The position numbers and the translations under genes are program-made. DNA of 64,000 nt from Rothia sp035916755 (GTDB lineage Bacteria > Actinomycetota > Actinomycetes > Actinomycetales > Micrococcaceae), in NCBI RefSeq assembly GCF_035916755.1, contig NZ_JAYWIX010000009.1:12664-76663 (forward strand), read 5' to 3'. Below, piece after piece: positions 8,231-17,551 of the stretch. The notes under the pieces are model-generated. The model ran no database searches. It was not told the origin of the DNA and worked only from the letters and a program-made list of their open reading frames with translations. Positions within the stretch are counted from its first letter, which is position 1. Every line of letters begins with the position of its first letter.

Positions 8231-9451
8231 TTAGTGGTGGGTGCTGGCCTGGGCCAGGACCTCTGGGAAAGCGGCGGTGAATTCTGCTAGTTCTGCGTCG
8301 GTGACGGTGAGGGCGGGGGCTATGCGGATGGTGCGGGCATCCGGTGCGTTGACGATGAAGCCGGCTGATCGGGCGGCGGTGACAAAGGCGGGTGCCAGGG
8401 GCGCGCCGGAGTCGGTGGTGTCGTCGGCCAGGACGATGCCGATGAGTAGGCCTGCTCCCCTGGTTTCTGCCACGCCGTCTACCTCTTCGATAGCGGCCCT
8501 GAAGGTCGAGCCGCGTTGGGCGGCAGAGCCGAGTAGATGCTCAGCTTCGATAGTTTCGAGGGTTGCGGTGGCTGCTGCGGTGGCGAGGGGGTTGCCGCCG
8601 AAGGTGGTACCGTGCATACCTGCTTCGAGGGTGCGGGCGTTGTCGTCGCCGACCACGATCATGGCGCCGATGGGGAAACCTCCACCCAGGCCCTTGGCGA
8701 GGGTGATGGCATCGGGCAGGTTGTCGCCGGTGAGTTCACGGGAGTGTTCGAACCAGCGGCCGGTGCGGCCCATGCCTGTTTGGACTTCGTCCACGATGAG
8801 CAGGGCGCCGCGAGCGCGGGTGAGTTCTCGGGCGCGGGTCAGGTAGCCTGCAGGCAGGGGCAGGACGCCAGCTTCCCCCTGGATGGGTTCAACGATGAGC
8901 GCTGCGACGTCGTCGGTGAGATTTTCTTCCAGGGCTTCGAGGGTGGCCGGAATATGTTTGATGCCGCTGGGGAGGGGTTCGAAAGGCTCACGGTAGGCTG
9001 GCTTCCAGGTGAGGGATAGGGCACCGATGGTGCGCCCGTGGAAGCCGTGATCCAGGGCTAGGATGGTGCCTTTGCCGTGAGTGTTGCCGTGGCGGCGGGC
9101 GAGTTTGTAGGCGGCTTCGTTGGCTTCGGTGCCGGAGTTGCAGAAGAAGACGCGGCCCTGCTCAGTTCCCAGGTAGCCCAGCAGGCGGTGGGCCAGGGAG
9201 ATCTGTTGGGGGCTGGTGAAGAAATTGGAGACGTGGGCCAGGGTTGCGGCCTGCTCGCTGACGGCTTTTACCCAGGCGGGGTGGGCATGGCCGAGAGCGT
9301 TGACGGCAATACCGCCGAGCAGATCGAGATAAACTTTCCCATCGGCGTCCGTCACGCGTGAGCCCTGCCCCGAGACCAGCACCAGTGAGGGGTCGCCAAA
9401 GACCCCCAGGAGGTCGTTCCGGTAGTCGGCGAGGAGGTTTTCTTGTGTCAT
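8231..9451 (-). CDS. argD: acetylornithine aminotransferase
   Basis: PLP enzyme of 406 residues converting N-acetylglutamate semialdehyde to N-acetylornithine with glutamate as amino donor. Class III aminotransferase features: NSGTEANEAA (105-114), DHGFHGRT, EPIQGE, DEVQTGMGRTG from 221, and the PLP lysine 253 in ITLAKGLGGGFPIGA. ATG at 9449-9451. It follows argB with only an 8-nt gap, as expected in the operon. In some Actinobacteria such enzymes also serve lysine synthesis; that cannot be judged here. Confidence 0.95.
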   Translation of the reverse strand: MTQENLLADYRNDLLGVFGDPSLVLVSGQGSRVTDADGKVYLDLLGGIAVNALGHAHPAWVKAVSEQAATLAHVSNFFTSPQQISLAHRLLGYLGTEQGRVFFCNSGTEANEAAYKLARRHGNTHGKGTILALDHGFHGRTIGALSLTWKPAYREPFEPLPSGIKHIPATLEALEENLTDDVAALIVEPIQGEAGVLPLPAGYLTRARELTRARGALLIVDEVQTGMGRTGRWFEHSRELTGDNLPDAITLAKGLGGGFPIGAMIVVGDDNARTLEAGMHGTTFGGNPLATAAATATLETIEAEHLLGSAAQRGSTFRAAIEEVDGVAETRGAGLLIGIVLADDTTDSGAPLAPAFVTAARSAGFIVNAPDARTIRIAPALTVTDAELAEFTAAFPEVLAQASTHH

Positions 9452-9459
9452 GGGTAGTC

Positions 9460-10470
9460 CTAATAAGTCACCGGCTTGACCTGGAAGTCAGGGGCCGGGT
9501 GGTGCCAGGGGGTATCGTCCACGTTGTCGGGGGTCAGCTGGGTACCGATACCGCGGTCGGTGAAGATTTCGAGCAGGGGCGAGTGGGCCAAGCGACCGTC
9601 AACGATGGAGGCACGCGGAACTCCCTGTTCTACGGCCTGTAGGCAGGCGCTCATTTTGGGGATCATGCCGGAGACCAGGCTGGGGAGCATCTCGCGTAGT
9701 TCGCTGACGGTGAGAGATGAGATAAGGGAGTCTTTATCGGGCCAGTTGGCGTAGAGGCCCTCGACGTCGGTGAGGATGACGAGTTTTTCGGCCCCGAGGG
9801 CGGCGGCGACGGCTGCGGCGGCGGTGTCTGCGTTGACGTTGAGAATTTCTCCGGTGAGCCCGGCAAGCCCGTGATGATGGCCAGGGTATTTCTCGGGGTC
9901 GTGCATTTCGGGGGCCACAGATGAGATGACGGGGATTTTTCCTGCCTGGATCATGGACATGATGGCGGTGGTGTTCACGCCGACCACTTCACCGACGAGG
10001 CCGAGGTCGACTTCTTGGCCGTCCACCACGGTGCCGATGCGGCGGGCGCGTAGGAGCCCGCCGTCCTCACCGCTCATGGCGACGGCGAAGGGGCCGTGGG
10101 CGTTGATGAGGGAGACGAGTTCGCGGGCTACTTGGCCGGTGAGTACCATGCGGACGACGTCCATGGCTTCGGGGGTGGTGTAGCGCAGGCCGCCGCGGAA
10201 CTCACTTTCGATACCGAGTTTGGTCAGCATGGCGGTGATTTGTGGGCCGCCGCCGTGCACAACAACGGGGCAGATGCCGATGGTTCGCAAGAAGACCATG
10301 TCTTCAGCGAAGGCGGCGCGCAGTTCCTCGGAGATCATAGCGTTACCACCGTATTTGAAGACCATAATCTTACCCCGGAACTGCTGGATCCAGGGTAGGG
10401 CTTCCATGAGAGTTTTGGCTTTTTGTTGGGCGGTGTCGAAGCGGGCGTGGGCGTTTTTTTGCTCTGCCAT
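9460..10470 (-). CDS. argB: acetylglutamate kinase
   Basis: Phosphorylates N-acetylglutamate with ATP, usually the arginine-inhibited control step. 336 residues, somewhat longer than the usual 295-300 because of an extra C-terminal tail. The amino-acid-kinase core shows VFKYGGNAM near the N-terminus, VVHGGGPQI, LILTDVEGLYANWP and a GGMIPK-type site written SGMIPKM. ATG at 10468-10470, with AAAGGAA upstream and a 16-nt gap to argJ; a longer in-frame extension upstream would run into argJ and was not used. Confidence 0.95.
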   Translation of the reverse strand: MAEQKNAHARFDTAQQKAKTLMEALPWIQQFRGKIMVFKYGGNAMISEELRAAFAEDMVFLRTIGICPVVVHGGGPQITAMLTKLGIESEFRGGLRYTTPEAMDVVRMVLTGQVARELVSLINAHGPFAVAMSGEDGGLLRARRIGTVVDGQEVDLGLVGEVVGVNTTAIMSMIQAGKIPVISSVAPEMHDPEKYPGHHHGLAGLTGEILNVNADTAAAAVAAALGAEKLVILTDVEGLYANWPDKDSLISSLTVSELREMLPSLVSGMIPKMSACLQAVEQGVPRASIVDGRLAHSPLLEIFTDRGIGTQLTPDNVDDTPWHHPAPDFQVKPVTY

Positions 10471-10486
10471 CTGGCGTTCCTTTGGG

Positions 10487-11704
10487 TTAGCTGGAGTAGG
10501 CCGAGTTTTCGTGGACGTAATCGTGGGTGAGGTCGTTGGTCCAGATGGTGGCTTCGTGCTGGCCTGCACCCAGGTCGATGTCGACGGTTACTTTGCGGTC
10601 TGCGGCGAGGTCAACGAGAGAGCGGTCTTGGCCGATGCCGCCGCCGGTGCAGACCTGCACTCCGTTGATGGTGACGTTGACCTTGTCGGGGTCGAAGGTG
10701 GCTGAGGTGGTGCCGACTTCGGAGAGGATACGACCCCAGTTGGGGTCGTTACCGAAGATGGCGGTTTTGAAGAGGTTGGAGCGAGATACTGCCCGGGAGA
10801 CTTCTTCGGCGTCCGCTTCGCTGGCAGCTCCCAGGGTACGCACGTGGATATCGTGGCTGGCTCCCTCGGCGTCTCCAATGAGTTGCAGGGCGAGGTCCTG
10901 GCAGACCTTGGTGAGTGCTTCGGTGAAGACGCCCAGGTCAGGTTCGATATCGGAGGCACCGGAGCTCATGAGAATAACGGTGTCGTTGGTCGACATGCAG
11001 CCGTCGGAGTCGGCCCGGTTGAAGCTCAGGCGCACGGCCTCGCGCAGGGCGGTGTCGAGGTTGTCGGGTGAGACCAGGGCGTCGGTGGTGATGACCACCA
11101 GCATGGTTGCCAGCCCCGGGGCCAGCATACCTGCGCCCTTGGCCATACCGCCGATGAGGTAGGAGCCGCCCTCTTCGATTTCCACGCCGATAGCGGCCTG
11201 CTTTGAGACGGTGTCGGTGGTCATGATGGCTTCAGCCGCAGCCAGCGAAGAGCCGGAGCTCACGCCCAAGGAGGCTGCGGCGTCCTTTGCGCCCGCGGTG
11301 AGCTTGTCCATGGGCAGGCGCTCGCCGATGAGGCCGGTGGAGCACACCAGCACGTCGCCGGCTGAGACGCCGAGCAGGTCGGCAACGAGTTCAGCGGATT
11401 CGTGCGTGTCTTGGAAGCCGGGGGCACCGGTGCAGGCGTTGGCGCCGCCGGAGTTGAGTAGGACGGCGTCGGCCCGACCGTCGCTGATGACCTGCTGGCT
11501 CCAGAGCACGGGGGCGGCTGCGAAGCGGTTGCTGGTGAAGACGGCGGCAGCGTGCTTGACGGGCCCGTCGTTGACGACCAGGGCGACGTCCTTTTTACCC
11601 TCGACGGCGCTGATTCCAGCGCGGACGCCCGTAGCGCGGAAGCCGCGGGGGAAGGTGACTCCATGGGTGGTGATGCCTTCGATCTGGTGGATAGTGTCGG
11701 TCAC
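10487..11704 (-). CDS. argJ: bifunctional glutamate N-acetyltransferase/amino-acid acetyltransferase
   Basis: Recycles the acetyl group from acetylornithine to glutamate and can also make N-acetylglutamate from acetyl-CoA. 405 residues. The autocleavage site is seen as KGAGMLAPGLATML, with Thr200 the expected nucleophile after self-processing into two chains. GTG start at 11702-11704 overlaps the argC stop (GTGA), implying coupled translation. With argJ present, the cyclic acetyl pathway needs no argE; argA would be needed only if this copy is monofunctional. Confidence 0.95.
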   Translation of the reverse strand: MTDTIHQIEGITTHGVTFPRGFRATGVRAGISAVEGKKDVALVVNDGPVKHAAAVFTSNRFAAAPVLWSQQVISDGRADAVLLNSGGANACTGAPGFQDTHESAELVADLLGVSAGDVLVCSTGLIGERLPMDKLTAGAKDAAASLGVSSGSSLAAAEAIMTTDTVSKQAAIGVEIEEGGSYLIGGMAKGAGMLAPGLATMLVVITTDALVSPDNLDTALREAVRLSFNRADSDGCMSTNDTVILMSSGASDIEPDLGVFTEALTKVCQDLALQLIGDAEGASHDIHVRTLGAASEADAEEVSRAVSRSNLFKTAIFGNDPNWGRILSEVGTTSATFDPDKVNVTINGVQVCTGGGIGQDRSLVDLAADRKVTVDIDLGAGQHEATIWTNDLTHDYVHENSAYSS

Positions 11705-12744
11705 GGTGCGAGTCCTTCCTGGAGCAGACCTGCGTTTTCGGGGAGCCCGAGGGCAATGTTCATGGATTGGATGGCACCGCCGGCGGTGCCCTTGGCTAGG
11801 TTGTCGATGACGCTGGTGACGATTACGCGCCCGGCGTGTGCGTCGAAGGCCAGCTGCATTTCGGCGTGGTTGGAGCCCTGCACGCTCTTGGTGGTGGGCC
11901 ACTGCCCTTCGGGGAGCAGGTACACGAACTTTTCGTCGGCGTAGGCCTGCTGCCAGGCTTCACGCAGCTGGGCTTCGGTCACGCCGGGGCGGACGCGCGC
12001 GGTTGCGGTAGCGAGGATGCCTCGGGGCATGGGGGCCAGGGTGGGTGTAAAGGAAATCTGCACCTGCTCCCCCGCGATGTGGGTGAGCTTCTCTTCGATT
12101 TCGGGGGTGTGCCGGTGGGAGCCGCCGACCCCGTAGGGGCTCATGCCGCCCATAACTTCGGCTGAGAGCAGGTGGGGCTTGAGGCTCTTCCCGGCCCCTG
12201 AGGTACCTGAAGCGGCAACGATGACCACGTCGGTGGGTTCGAGCAGGCCGGTGGCAAAACCGGGAGCCAGGGCCAGGATGGACGCCGTGGGGTAGCACCC
12301 GGGCACCGCAACTCGCTTGGTGCCCACGAGGTTATCGCGCTGTTTGCCGGTGGCGGTGGGCAGTTCGGGCAGACCGTAGGGCCAGGTGCCGGAGTGTGCA
12401 GAACCGTAGAACTTTTCCCAGGCGTCCGCGCTGTCAAGGCGGTGATCTGCCCCGGCGTCGATGACCAGGGTGTTCTCGGGCAGCTGGGCCGCGATCTCGG
12501 CGCTGGCGCCGTGGGGCAGGGCCATGAAGACAACATCGTGCCCGCTCAGGGCCTCGGCGGTGGTATCGGCAACGACCAGGTCGGCGTAGGCGCGAAGGTG
12601 GGGGGCGATATCACCCAGGCGGGAACCAGCGGACGAGTGCGCGGCCACGGTTTTCACCTCAACGTGGGGGTGGGTTGCCAGTAGGCGCAAAATCTCGCCA
12701 CCGGCGTACCCGGTGGCTCCTGTGACAGCTACGGTAATAGTCAT
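11701..12744 (-). CDS. argC: N-acetyl-gamma-glutamyl-phosphate reductase
   Basis: NADPH-dependent reduction of acetylglutamyl phosphate to the semialdehyde. 347 residues, normal size. The nucleotide-binding loop GATGYAGGE is at 9-17 and the catalytic Cys150 lies in VPGCYPTA. The ATG at 12742-12744 was chosen because further upstream the in-frame reading would cross the ARG-box region. It is the first gene of the arginine operon, which runs without large gaps to argD and then to argF-argR. Confidence 0.96.
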   Translation of the reverse strand: MTITVAVTGATGYAGGEILRLLATHPHVEVKTVAAHSSAGSRLGDIAPHLRAYADLVVADTTAEALSGHDVVFMALPHGASAEIAAQLPENTLVIDAGADHRLDSADAWEKFYGSAHSGTWPYGLPELPTATGKQRDNLVGTKRVAVPGCYPTASILALAPGFATGLLEPTDVVIVAASGTSGAGKSLKPHLLSAEVMGGMSPYGVGGSHRHTPEIEEKLTHIAGEQVQISFTPTLAPMPRGILATATARVRPGVTEAQLREAWQQAYADEKFVYLLPEGQWPTTKSVQGSNHAEMQLAFDAHAGRVIVTSVIDNLAKGTAGGAIQSMNIALGLPENAGLLQEGLAP

Positions 12745-12753
12745 AGCACCATC

Positions 12754-12794
12754 TTTGCATGTTTTTGCATAGTAGTAAATATTTATGCACTGCA
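12754..12794 (-). promoter_or_regulatory. ARG boxes upstream of argC
   Basis: Several TGCAT elements cluster just before argC. The best is an inverted pair with TGCATA at 12766-12771 and TTATGCA at 12783-12789, with TGCA cores 20 nt apart; further TGCAT copies lie at 12756 and 12791. The layout matches the argF and argG sites. A convincing -35/-10 pair could not be fixed, so the promoter position is open. Confidence 0.65.
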
Positions 12795-12883
12795 TTTCGC
12801 AATGTGAACCAGCGGGCACCAAGCCGGCCACGCGCGTCCGCCCGCCCATCCCTCCCCATCCCCCACAAGGGGACCTGAAAACC

Positions 12884-12916
12884 AAAAAGGGACCGCATAA
12901 TGTGCGGTCCCTTTTT
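12884..12916 (-). terminator. strong terminator upstream of argC
   Basis: A 14-bp perfect stem (12884-12897 with 12903-12916) and a 5-nt loop, ending in five T on either strand. It would end transcription of the membrane-protein gene at 12964 before argC. Further copies of GGTCCC and GGGACC at 12869-12875, 12922-12931 and 12949-12955 could form competing pairs. Confidence 0.85.
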
Positions 12917-12963
12917 AAAAATGCGGTCCCCTTGGTGTTGAAGGTGAGGGGGACCAGCTCAAC

Positions 12964-13632
12964 CTAGTCGAGCATCTCGGTGTTCTTGCGCTTGCGGATC
13001 ATCATGAAGGTACCGGCGACACCGGCGCCAAAGACCAGAATCGCACCGGCAAGACGCAGCATGGCGCTACGCTTCTGCGATGCAACGGTATCTTCGGTCA
13101 CCGGTACCAGGCTACCTTCTTCGCCGGTACGGACCACGGTGAGGTTAGCGTCTCCGGTTTGCACCAGCAGGGCATCGACGGTCTCGGGGAAGTCAGCGCT
13201 GACGGTACCGGTCTGGGATCCGCGGAACTCAACAGTAGAACCGGGGTTGACCTGCACAGGGTCGGCAATCTCTGATACGAAGGTTTTACCAGTCATGGCG
13301 GTGTTATCGGGTAGGGTGCCGGTGTAAGTCGCCACGTTGTTATCACCTTGCAGGTCGCTGGTGACCTTTTCAAAGGTGCCGGTCATCACCCAGGAGCGCC
13401 CCTCGTAGCCTTCGTTGGCGCGGGCCTCGTTGAAGGTCCGTATGCCGCCAATCAGCAGGATAATCGCGAAGATTGACGCGAGAATCATGATGCCGGCAGC
13501 TGCCAGCTTGGGGCCGAGCGGGCCGCGGGGTTCCTCGTAGTCTTCTTCCTCTTCCGCGAAGGTGAAGAAGTCGTCGGTGCGGTCATCTTCGTCGAAGTTA
13601 TCGCGGTCTTCGAGGTAACGCTGATCGCTCAC
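12964..13632 (-). CDS. two-pass membrane protein with acidic N-terminus, unknown function
   Basis: Unrecognised, 222 residues. The first ~40 residues are very rich in Asp and Glu and presumably cytoplasmic. TM1 is about 44-66 (IMILASIFAIILLIGGI), followed by an external domain of about 125 residues and TM2 near 190-212, ending in a basic tail (RKRKN). The layout resembles proteins with a DUF3592-like external domain, but the match is too weak to name. GTG start at 13630-13632 with GGAGAT upstream. It stands alone between pheT and argC and is followed by a strong terminator. Confidence 0.75.
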   Translation of the reverse strand: MSDQRYLEDRDNFDEDDRTDDFFTFAEEEEDYEEPRGPLGPKLAAAGIMILASIFAIILLIGGIRTFNEARANEGYEGRSWVMTGTFEKVTSDLQGDNNVATYTGTLPDNTAMTGKTFVSEIADPVQVNPGSTVEFRGSQTGTVSADFPETVDALLVQTGDANLTVVRTGEEGSLVPVTEDTVASQKRSAMLRLAGAILVFGAGVAGTFMMIRKRKNTEMLD

Positions 13633-13809
13633 GGTGCATCTCCAGAGGTTGTGGGTGATTGCCTATATAAAGGCGGAAGTCCATTCTACCGCGTCGGCTC
13701 CCAAAAGGCTTATCTGTCTCACCGACCGCCCAGCCTTTTCAGCGCCGCCGCCCAGAAAACTGCCCGTCCTCGCTCAAGCACCTGCCCGGCAGGCTAGCTG
13801 CGCAGACAA

Positions 13810-13841
13810 AGAGCCCGGCGGACGCGCGTCCGCCGGGCTCT
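13810..13841 (-). terminator. terminator after pheT
   Basis: A perfect 15-bp palindrome (13810-13824 with 13827-13841) beginning AGAGCCCGGCGG, just past the pheT stop; on the minus strand it is followed by TTTG. The stem itself contains both orientations of the GCGGACGC octamer that recurs through the window. Confidence 0.8.
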
Positions 13842-13867
13842 ACCCGAATCTGGGGTTTGTGCGGGCC

Positions 13868-16420
13868 TTAGGCTCGCTGAACCGCGCCGAAGCGTTCGGC
13901 AGCCAGGGCCACACCTGCCTCGCGGGCCTCGGAGGCCTCGTCGGCGGTCAGGGTGCGGTCGGTGGCGCGGAAGCGCAGGGCGAAGGCCAGGGACTTCTTG
14001 CCCTCTTCGATACCGGTGCCGCGGTAGTCGTCAAAGACGCGGACGTCCTCGAGCAGCTCCCCTGCGCCCTCAGCCAGGGCGGCGGCCACGTCAGCGGCAG
14101 GAACCGCGGCATCGACGACCAGGGCGACGTCCTGGTTGGCAGCCGGGTAGCCGGAGATACCGGTAGCCTGCACTGCCTCGCCTGCCTCAGCGATCAGGGC
14201 GGTGAAGTTGAGCTCGAAGGCGCTGGTGCGCTCGGGCAGGTTGAGCTTAGCCAGCAGCTTGGGGTGCAGTTCACCGGCGTAGGCGATCACGTCACCGGCA
14301 GCGTTCTTGAGCACGGCGGTGCGCCCCGGGTGGAAGGCCTGGTGCTCGCCATTGGCAAGGGTGAGCTTCACGCCAGCGGCATCGGCAACCAGGAGCACGG
14401 AGTCCAGGGCATCGCGCCAGTCAAAGGCACGGGCGGTCGCGCCCGGGGTTTCATCGTGCTCAGCGCCGGAGAAGAGGCCGGCGATGTGGTGAGGCTGGTC
14501 GGGAATACCGGCGTTCAGGTCGGCCAGAACCTCGTCGGCGGGCTTGACGCCCAGGCCGGGGATTGAGGCTGACCCCAGCTGGGTGCCGGGAATAAAGACG
14601 GAGCCGGTTTCGTAGATGGCCAGGTTCTTGAAGCCGCGGGAGAGGTTGCGGGAGAGCACCTCGGTCAGGCCCGGCAGCAGGGAGCGGCGCATCCAGCCCT
14701 GGGCGGACGAGATGGGGTTAGCCAGGCGGATAGAATCCACCTTTTCACCGGCTACAGGGGTTGCCCAGAGGTTGTTATCTTCATCAGAGACGAAGGGGTA
14801 GGCAAAGACCTCGGTCAGGCCCGATGCTGCCAGGGCGTTGAGGGCCCGGCGGCGCAGGGTCTGCTCAACGGTGTAGCCGCGACCGGGAGGGGCCACGGGC
14901 AGGGTCGAGGGAATCTTATCGTAGCCCACCAGACGGGCAACTTCCTCGGTCAAATCTTCCTTGGCACCCAGGTCGGTGCGCCATGAGGGCACGGTAACCT
15001 CGTAGGAACCCTCGACCACCTCAACGCTGGCGCCAATCTGCTCCAGAGAGCCAACAATCTGCTCTTCGGTGTAGTCGATGCCAATGCGGCCTGCGGTGTA
15101 GTCGGCGGGCAGGGAAATGACGGTGGGCTCGAAGCTGCCACCGGCGTCCGTCACACCCTCATCAACGGTTGCACCTGCCAGCTCAACCAGCAGGTCAACG
15201 GCGCGCTGGGCAGCAGCGGCCTGAATCTGGGGGTCAACACCGCGCTCAAAACGCTTGGACGCCTCAGATGAGAGCTTGTGGCGGCGGGCGGTGCGGGCGA
15301 TGGAGACCTCGTCGAAACGGGCTGCCTCAATGACGATGCGGGTGGTTGAGTCAGAGACCTCAGTGGAGGCCCCGCCCATCACACCTGCCAGGCCGATAGG
15401 GCCGGACTCGTCGGTAATCAGCAGGTCTTCGACGTTGAGCTCGCGCTCCTTCTCATCCAGGGTGGTGAGCTTCTCGCCAGCTTCGGCGCGACGCACGGTG
15501 ATGCCGCCTGCCAGCTTGTCTGCATCGTAGAAGTGCAGGGGCTGGCCGGTTTCGAGCATGACGTAGTTCGAGATATCAACCGGCAGGGAGACAGAGCGGA
15601 CGCCCGCCAGGCGCAGGCGGGAGGACATCCAGGTAGGGACGGGGGCAGTTGCGTCGACGCCGCTAACAGAGCGGGCAACGAAGCGGGTGGCGCCGTCCTT
15701 ACCGTGAATGGGAGCTGAGTCGGTCAGGGTGACGGGCAGGCCCGCGCTGTTGGCAGCGGGTGCCTTGGCGGCCAGGTCGAGGACGAAGTCATCAAAGTCG
15801 TTGCCTGTGGCGTGGCAGTATTCGCGGGCGATACCGCGAATGGAGAAGCCGTAGCCACGGTCGGGGGTTACGTTGACTTCAGCAGCTTCGTCGTAGAGGC
15901 CCAGCAGCTCCATGGCGTCGGTGCCGACCTCGGGGTCAAGCCCCAGAGTGGAAAGCACCAGAATGCCGCCGTGGTCCTCACCGATGCCGAGCTCCTTGAC
16001 GGAGGCGATCATACCGGCTGACTTGTGGCCGTAGGTCTTGCGGGCGGTAATAGCGAAGCCGCCGGGCAGTACAGCACCGGGCAGGGTGACAACGACCTTG
16101 TCACCGGGCTTGAAGTTGTGGGCGCCGCAGATAATGCCCTGCACGCCGGACTCTTCAATGCCCTTACCGGTCAGGGTCTGCTTCTGGCCCTCGGGCACAA
16201 CGCGCACCTGGCACCAGTTAACGGTCTTACCGTTGGAGTGAGTCTCGGGCTCCATCGAGAGCACCTGACCCACCACGATGGGGCCGGTCAGCTCGTCGGT
16301 CGGGCGGTGGACGTCCTCTTCTTCCAGGCCAACTGTGACCAGGGTAGCCATAACATCTTCGGCACTTGCGTCGGCCGGAACGGGTGCGTATTCACGCAGC
16401 CAGGAAAGGGGTACGCGCAT
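13868..16420 (-). CDS. pheT: phenylalanyl-tRNA synthetase beta subunit
   Basis: Beta chain of the (alpha-beta)2 enzyme that charges tRNA-Phe; 850 residues, usual for Actinobacteria. Visible: N-terminal MRVPLSWLREY, the EMAP/OB-type tRNA-binding part (about 45-160, with GIICGAHNF), the B3/B4 editing region, the B5 domain and the C-terminal ferredoxin-like anticodon-binding domain (near 755-850, with YPAANQDVALVVD). It follows pheS after a 3-nt gap, so the pair is made from one message. No T-box or leader peptide was seen upstream of pheS. Confidence 0.97.
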   Translation of the reverse strand: MRVPLSWLREYAPVPADASAEDVMATLVTVGLEEEDVHRPTDELTGPIVVGQVLSMEPETHSNGKTVNWCQVRVVPEGQKQTLTGKGIEESGVQGIICGAHNFKPGDKVVVTLPGAVLPGGFAITARKTYGHKSAGMIASVKELGIGEDHGGILVLSTLGLDPEVGTDAMELLGLYDEAAEVNVTPDRGYGFSIRGIAREYCHATGNDFDDFVLDLAAKAPAANSAGLPVTLTDSAPIHGKDGATRFVARSVSGVDATAPVPTWMSSRLRLAGVRSVSLPVDISNYVMLETGQPLHFYDADKLAGGITVRRAEAGEKLTTLDEKERELNVEDLLITDESGPIGLAGVMGGASTEVSDSTTRIVIEAARFDEVSIARTARRHKLSSEASKRFERGVDPQIQAAAAQRAVDLLVELAGATVDEGVTDAGGSFEPTVISLPADYTAGRIGIDYTEEQIVGSLEQIGASVEVVEGSYEVTVPSWRTDLGAKEDLTEEVARLVGYDKIPSTLPVAPPGRGYTVEQTLRRRALNALAASGLTEVFAYPFVSDEDNNLWATPVAGEKVDSIRLANPISSAQGWMRRSLLPGLTEVLSRNLSRGFKNLAIYETGSVFIPGTQLGSASIPGLGVKPADEVLADLNAGIPDQPHHIAGLFSGAEHDETPGATARAFDWRDALDSVLLVADAAGVKLTLANGEHQAFHPGRTAVLKNAAGDVIAYAGELHPKLLAKLNLPERTSAFELNFTALIAEAGEAVQATGISGYPAANQDVALVVDAAVPAADVAAALAEGAGELLEDVRVFDDYRGTGIEEGKKSLAFALRFRATDRTLTADEASEAREAGVALAAERFGAVQRA

Positions 16421-16423
16421 GGG

Positions 16424-17551
16424 TTAGATCTCCATCTTGAACTGCTGTGAGAAACGGACGTCGCCTTCAATCATGTCGCGCATATCCTGTACGCCGTTGC
16501 GGAACATGAGGGTACGTTCGATGCCCATACCAAAAGCGAAACCTGAGTAAACTTCGGGGTCAACACCGGCTGCTCGCAGCACGTTGGGGTTGACCATGCC
16601 GCAGCCGCCCCACTCGATCCAGCGGGGGCCGCCCTTGGCGTCCGGGTGCCAGACGTCCAGCTCAGCGGACGGCTCGGTGAAGGGGAAGTAGTTGGGGCGC
16701 AGACGAATCTTTGCTTCTTCGCCGAACATGGCGCGGGCCATGTGTTCCAGGGTGCCCTTGAGGTCGGCCATGGTCAGGCCCTTATCGACGGCCAGGCCCT
16801 CAATCTGGTGGAAGACCGGGGTGTGGGTGGCATCGAGCTCATCGGTGCGGTAGACCTGGCCGGGGCAAACCACATACAGGGGCAGGTCACGAGACAGCAG
16901 GGAACGCATCTGCACCGGTGAAGTGTGAGTACGCAGCATCAGGTGGGCGCTAGTGGGCTCCACGAAGAAGGTATCCTGCAGTTCACGCGCCGGGTGGTCA
17001 GGCTTGAAGTTCAGCGAATCAAAGTTGTACCACTCTGATTCAAGTTCGGGGCCGTCGGCAATCTCCCAGCCCATGCCCACGAAGATATCGCACATCTGCT
17101 CCTGCAGGACGCTGATGGGGTGGCGGCCACCGATACGGCGGCGAGGAGTGTGGGCAGTGACATCCACAGCCTCTTCAACCAGAATACGAGCGTCGCGCTC
17201 TTCTTCCAGCTCAGCGTTACGGGCCTCAAGAGCCTTAGTCAGGCGTCCACGCGCCTGGCCCATGAGCTTACCCACCTCAGCCTTGTGCTCCTTACGCAAA
17301 TCACGCATCTGCTTATTAGCCAGGGTGAAGCCAGCCTTATCGCCCGTGAAATCCAGGCGCACGCGCTTAAGTTCTTCGAAGTCAGCGGTTTTTTCAGCGA
17401 TTTCCTTCTGCGCACGCTCAAACTCGGCGGCGAAGGCTTCGCGGACGGTCGCCAGACCGTTCTCGGGGTCTTTTTCTAGAATGGCGCGAATATTAGCCAG
17501 CACCTGGAAGGGTGTGGGGTTCTCAGGCACCTCGGGCAAAGAATCAGTCAT
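16424..17551 (-). CDS. pheS: phenylalanyl-tRNA synthetase alpha subunit
   Basis: Catalytic class II subunit, 375 residues. The N-terminal coiled coil is at about 20-105; the core includes HPISVLQEQMCDIFVGMGW, the VFHQIEGLAVD stretch and motif 3 FAFGMGIERTLM near the C-terminus, with the acidic GGCGMVNPNVL loop before it. ATG 17549-17551 was chosen over the in-frame GTG two codons upstream because the AGAAG-rich stretch is better placed for it; both are possible. Confidence 0.96.
   Translation of the reverse strand: MTDSLPEVPENPTPFQVLANIRAILEKDPENGLATVREAFAAEFERAQKEIAEKTADFEELKRVRLDFTGDKAGFTLANKQMRDLRKEHKAEVGKLMGQARGRLTKALEARNAELEEERDARILVEEAVDVTAHTPRRRIGGRHPISVLQEQMCDIFVGMGWEIADGPELESEWYNFDSLNFKPDHPARELQDTFFVEPTSAHLMLRTHTSPVQMRSLLSRDLPLYVVCPGQVYRTDELDATHTPVFHQIEGLAVDKGLTMADLKGTLEHMARAMFGEEAKIRLRPNYFPFTEPSAELDVWHPDAKGGPRWIEWGGCGMVNPNVLRAAGVDPEVYSGFAFGMGIERTLMFRNGVQDMRDMIEGDVRFSQQFKMEI

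Noticed and set aside
12745..12885. N-terminal extension of argC
   Set aside because: The in-frame extension would read through the ARG boxes; the family start is at 12744.
13634..14566. 310-codon plus-strand frame opposite pheT
   Set aside because: Shadow of pheT; Gly/Ala-rich with no family features, and it crosses the pheT terminator.
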